64,000 nucleotides of DNA, from NCBI GenBank assembly GCA_023374025.1, contig SIJG01000006.1:1735102-1799101 (forward strand). The letters are read 5' to 3'. This document shows, piece by piece, positions 60,891 through 64,000 of this stretch (positions within the stretch are counted from its first letter, which is position 1; every line of letters starts with the position of its first letter). This stretch comes from Heterodera schachtii. Lineage: Eukaryota > Nematoda > Chromadorea > Rhabditida > Heteroderidae. Made by a program: the position numbers and the translations under genes. Under the pieces are notes generated by a model. That model saw only the letters and a list, made by a program, of their open reading frames with translations, searched no databases and was not told the DNA's origin.

Positions 60891-61093
60891 ATACATATAA
60901 TACAACAATGACATATACGTGGTCAAATGTGTATCGGGACAGCATAAAACGGAGCAATTATTTATCACATCTACTCGGGCAACAGCAGCAGGAGAAAATG
61001 GTCAACATCATTAAATGGGAGGTGATCGAATTGAATATTATGCAGCACTTCATTTACGTCGTCAGGGCTTCTTTCTTTCCGTCCGCTCGTCCG

Positions 61094-62772
61094 TCATTCT
61101 TCCTGGCTCAATTTCTCTCCAGTGGCCTTCGGTTTCAGCGTGACGAAGTGAATGTGTTTCAGGTCGGCAGAAAGCTGAAGGGAAAAAAGCATTTTAAAAT
61201 TGAAAAACAAAAATGGCATGGCAAAAGCGGCACCCACCCGCAGCACAGATCCACAGTCCGTGTCTTCCATGTAGCGAGGCGAGCTGAACACCGTGCAAAT
61301 TGTACGCGCCTCGTTGATGCTGTGCCCTTTCGGTTGGTTTTCGTGCGCCCGGAAGATGCCGCGGATGTGGGGGAAGCGGGTGAAGAACTCCTGCGCAAAA
61401 CGGTCGTTGAACTGAATTGAAGTGTCGCGTTCCTGAAAAGATTGAAAGTTGTAAAAAATGTTGACAAAATTCGGGTCCAAAACCCACCACATTAAAGCGA
61501 TAGTTGCCGTACTCGCCGAGGAATCCTTTGTCCGGCTCGTAATCCTTGCAAAGGCGAAGCTCCTGCGCATTGTTAGTGGGGTCGGCCCAGAGCAGGTCAC
61601 AGAATGTGTTGTTTTCGTCGATTTCCTCATCGATTTTTGGCTTCTGAAAAATTTGTGAGGAAAATTGGAATTGGCAAAAAAGGTTTAGACAGGGAAACAC
61701 AAAAAAAAAACTCACATGGAAGTCGTCACCCATCAGAAAGTCCCATCCTTCTGGCCGCGGCAAGCCACCATGCATGCAGAGGAACGTCTTGGAAATGATG
61801 GCACACAGAGGCAGCTTGGTGAACAGATTGTTGCACCTCTGAAATGAAAAGGGGAACAAAAAAACATTAAAATTCATTAATTTTGGTCGCTCTTTTCTCA
61901 CCTTGTAAATGCGCTCATGGCCCTTGCCTCGCTTCGTTTTCACTTCTTCTTCGAAGGTGTATCTGAAAAGGGGAAAAAATGATGAATGACGACAATGGCA
62001 CTTTTCGCCAATGGCACTCACCCCGCGTTGATTTCCTCGACCTCGTGGTTCCCACGCAGCAGAGTGATCTTGTCCCAGAAGAGGATCTTCAGCGAGACGA
62101 GCAGCGCAATGACTTCCAGACTGCACTCGCCACGGTCCACGTAGTCGCCGAGGAACAGCAAATGGAACAGCGGCGGTTGGAGCTTGAGCAGCTGCTGTTC
62201 GATGTGGGTGTCCGAGAAGTACCTGAACAACAACGGATTTGCAAGTGCCGTGAAAAGTCGAGTCGAAGAGCCCAAAACCCACTTGAGAAGGTACGTCAAA
62301 TTGCCATGGATGTCACCGAAAACGTAGCAAGGGGCATGCACATCAACACGCGCCGGCTCCTGAAAACAATGGTGGCACGAATTAACAGGCGCTGGCTGGT
62401 CATCCAGGATCCAGCCCGAACCAACCCACCTCGTCGAGCAGTTGAAAGCCGGTGTCCATCAGCTGCACGATTTCGTTGTCCGGGATGGAGCTCAGGCTCT
62501 TCTCTGCGATGACCGTCGCTGCGATTTTGTGTGCCAAAGCTTTTGCGGATGACGGCGACTTGCTTTGGCGTTTGCTGCCGCTGCTGCTGCTTCTGCCATT
62601 TTGTGCGGCGATTTGTCGTCTGGTGCTGAGCGACACAGTTTGGAACAGAGCGATGGCAGCTGAAAAAAAAGGGGATTAATTAGGAGACAAATTAACATGG
62701 ATTAACACAATAAATGTTTTGGCACTTACTTCCGAGGATTAACGCAGCGATGCCGACGTATTGCAGAGACAT
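61094..62772 (-). CDS. PP1-like serine/threonine protein phosphatase, 388 aa
   Basis: Removes phosphate from Ser/Thr residues using two metal ions (family knowledge). Nine exons: 62772-62730, 62659-62430, 62359-62283, 62222-62022, 61962-61902, 61838-61716, 61643-61488, 61432-61238, 61174-61094; 1,167 nt in frame. Metal-binding motifs G-D-I-H-G (exon 3), G-D-Y-V-D-R-G and R-G-N-H-E (exon 4) are intact, then M-H-G-G, L-L-W-A-D-P and F-R-A-H-E. The start M-S-L-Q-Y-V-G-I-A-A-L-I-L-G-T-A-I-A-L-F gives a hydrophobic N-terminal segment of about 20 residues, then a Ser/Arg/Lys-rich linker, unusual for cytosolic PP1. Either a signal anchor or a secretion signal is possible. Divergent residues around the catalytic region (Y-T-F-E-E-E-V-K-T-K) mark it as one of the nematode-type PP1-like enzymes rather than the canonical catalytic subunit. 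Confidence 0.8.
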
Positions 62773-62898
62773 GGGACCAGCAGATGGGTGAAGAAGTGTG
62801 CTCGGATTGAATGCGCAAAGTGTCGTCGAGAGAAGAAAATGTTCAGCAGAGAGTGCAAGTCGCCGATGCGAAGAATGAGTGGATCTCGCGAATTTCAT

Positions 62899-62960
62899 CC
62901 CTTTTTATAGAGAATTTTTACACGGAAATTGACGGGTAGGAAAATGTTTGTATAAAAGGA
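62899..62960. promoter_or_regulatory. Divergent TATA-like boxes
   Basis: CTATAAAAAG on the minus strand (62901-62910) lies about 130 bases before the phosphatase ATG, and TATAAAAGG on the plus strand (62951-62959) lies upstream of the phosphatidylinositol transfer protein gene. The 400-bp intergenic region may act as a two-way promoter. Confidence 0.45.
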
Positions 62961-63156
62961 CGATTTTAGGGCAGAAACAATCATTCTTCATTTGTCCTTT
63001 ACTGACATAATAAGCGTCTGTCTCCTTCTTCATTTTGTTCCCCTTTTCACTGCACTTCAGCAACAATGCTCATCAGAGAATAGTGAGTTGTTTGCTTTTC
63101 ATCATAATCATTCTTCTGACACCTCCTTAATTACGTTAATTAATCACTTTTTCCCT

Positions 63157-63173
63157 TTTTCAGTCGCATCGTC
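63157..63173 (+). promoter_or_regulatory. Splice acceptor just before the PITP start
   Basis: CCCTTTTTCAG ends at 63163, ten bases before the ATG. It could accept a spliced leader in trans, the common arrangement in nematodes, or join an untranslated exon near 63000-63080. Confidence 0.45.
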
Positions 63174-64000
63174 ATGCCGTTCACCATTGAGGAGTATCAA
63201 ATTGGCCAATTGTTTTCTGTGACCGAGGCATCGCGACAGGTTGGAGGAACTTGCGCAAATCCCGAGGAGTGAGCGGCGTTTTATCTGCTTTTTCTTCCTT
63301 TTACAGGAGACCGGCGGTGGCGAAGGCGTTCAAGTGGTGCGCAACGAGCCCTTCGAAGGCCAAAGTCTGTTCAATGGCCGCTTCACGTCCGGACAGTTCA
63401 CGCACAAAATTATCCACTTAGATACGTGAGTTTTCCAGGGAAGCGCGGAAATGTAATTAATGCTAATTGGTGGTCTTTTTTTCTCCAGAAAAGTGCCGAC
63501 TTGGCTGCGGGCGATTATGCCAAGGGGTTCGAAGACGCTGCATGAACGGTCGTGGAACGCCTTCCCGTACTGCAAAACGGAGGTGACCAACCCGGACTAC
63601 ATGAAGGACGACTTTCTGATCCGGATTGAAACAATGCACTTGAGCGACCGCGGCACCACAAAAAATGTATGGATGGAGTGATCATCATCATCACTAATTA
63701 ATTGTTAATTATGCCACTATTTTCCGTTCCGTTTTCAGGCACTCGATCTGACCAAGGATGAGCTGAACGAACGCAAGGTGGTGCGCATCGACATCGCCAA
63801 CGACAACGAGTTTCTGCGTGCAGCCGACATCCTTGACAACACCCGACCGTCGACATTCCGCTCCGTAAACACAGGCCGTGGTCCGTTGGAGCAGCAGTGG
63901 CAGACGAACTGCGAGCCGGTGATGTGCGCGTACAAAGTGGTCACCGTCAAATTCAAATGGTTCGGCTTGCAAACGATGGTGGAGTCTTCAATGCAAAAGG
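63174..64000 (+). CDS. Class I phosphatidylinositol transfer protein (partial, 5' part)
   Basis: Moves phosphatidylinositol and phosphatidylcholine between membranes (family knowledge). Exons 63174-63240, 63307-63425, 63489-63666 and 63739 onward join in phase and run off the window. The N-terminus [16 protein letters not shown] is close to the family start (residues 8-16 usually Y-x-x-G-Q-L-Y/F-x-V). Then come G-G-G-E-G-V-x-V-x-x-N-E-P-F, the P-x-W-L-R lid-side segment, [13 protein letters not shown] and the D-x-x-N...N region; later G-P-L-x-x-x-W and [17 protein letters not shown], where family members read M-C-x-Y-K-L-V-x-V-x-F-K-W-x-G-L. About 210 of the usual 260-270 residues are visible. 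Canonical introns; intact as far as seen. Divergent from the phosphatase gene. Confidence 0.85.

Overview
This window looks like nuclear DNA of a nematode, most probably a plant-parasitic cyst nematode of the Globodera/Heterodera type. The evidence is many short GT-AG introns with T-rich TTTTCAG acceptors, FLYWCH-type Mutator elements, nematode-like gene content, and a locally expanded F-box-like family of a kind I associate with predicted Globodera proteins. The species assignment is an inference from memory. There is no bacterial organisation, no tRNA or rRNA that I can see, and no CRISPR.

0-32 kb and 39.9-41.2 kb: a decaying tandem cluster of one F-box-like multigene family on both strands. 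Two subfamilies share a five-exon plan. Type A has a tiny exon 1 (ATGAACNGACG), then a W-C-x-D-V-W-x-D-I-L F-box-like exon, an R-R-x-S-P-T-I-L / G-Q-A-L-x-K-W exon, an L-L-K-R-C-P exon and a short charged tail exon. Type B has ATGTCTTCAGAA... as exon 1, a C-x-D-C-W-L-L-V-F-D-F-L exon 2 and a G-L-L-D-A-A-S-P tail. Only three copies reconstruct fully in frame: 19198-20890 (363 aa), 24580-26134 (376 aa) and 27477-29021 (337 aa). The copy at 39923-41222 is complete except for exon 1. The rest are fragments or frameshifted pseudogenes, several joined head to head.

Mobile DNA fills the spaces. A young Ty3/Gypsy element (8428-13571, 1 LTR difference in 270 bp, TSD GTGTA) sits inside an older hAT-like element, itself inside an intron of an F-box-like pseudogene. 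A rearranged Ty3/Gypsy element (32266-36613) has lost its RT catalytic motif and joins unrelated flanks. A 5'-truncated non-LTR element lies at 37202-39772. There are several foldback and hAT MITEs with perfect 8-bp target duplications. The most distinctive component is a set of Mutator-like elements (about 0.3-1.7 kb), most of them short and one clearly carrying a gutted transposase, whose inverted ends consist of element-specific 14-15-bp tandem repeats and which are flanked by 8-9-bp target duplications. One of these (42937-44587) is nested precisely inside a foldback element, and one (47358-47673) inside another of its kind.

41.7-64 kb: ordinary host genes. These are a lysine/glutamate-rich terminal exon (41783-42148), a possible small secreted protein (44671-45223), an intron-containing divergent histone H2B (45428-45830), exons of an ANF-receptor (receptor guanylate cyclase-like) ligand domain (49629-50601), a complete 12-exon platelet-activating-factor acetylhydrolase-like gene (52554-56868), a 9-exon PP1-like serine/threonine phosphatase with a hydrophobic N-terminus (61094-62772) and, divergently from it, the 5' part of a class I phosphatidylinositol transfer protein gene (63174 to beyond the window). 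The intervals 50.6-52.5, 57-58.3 and 59-60.9 kb are AT-rich with no gene that I can support.
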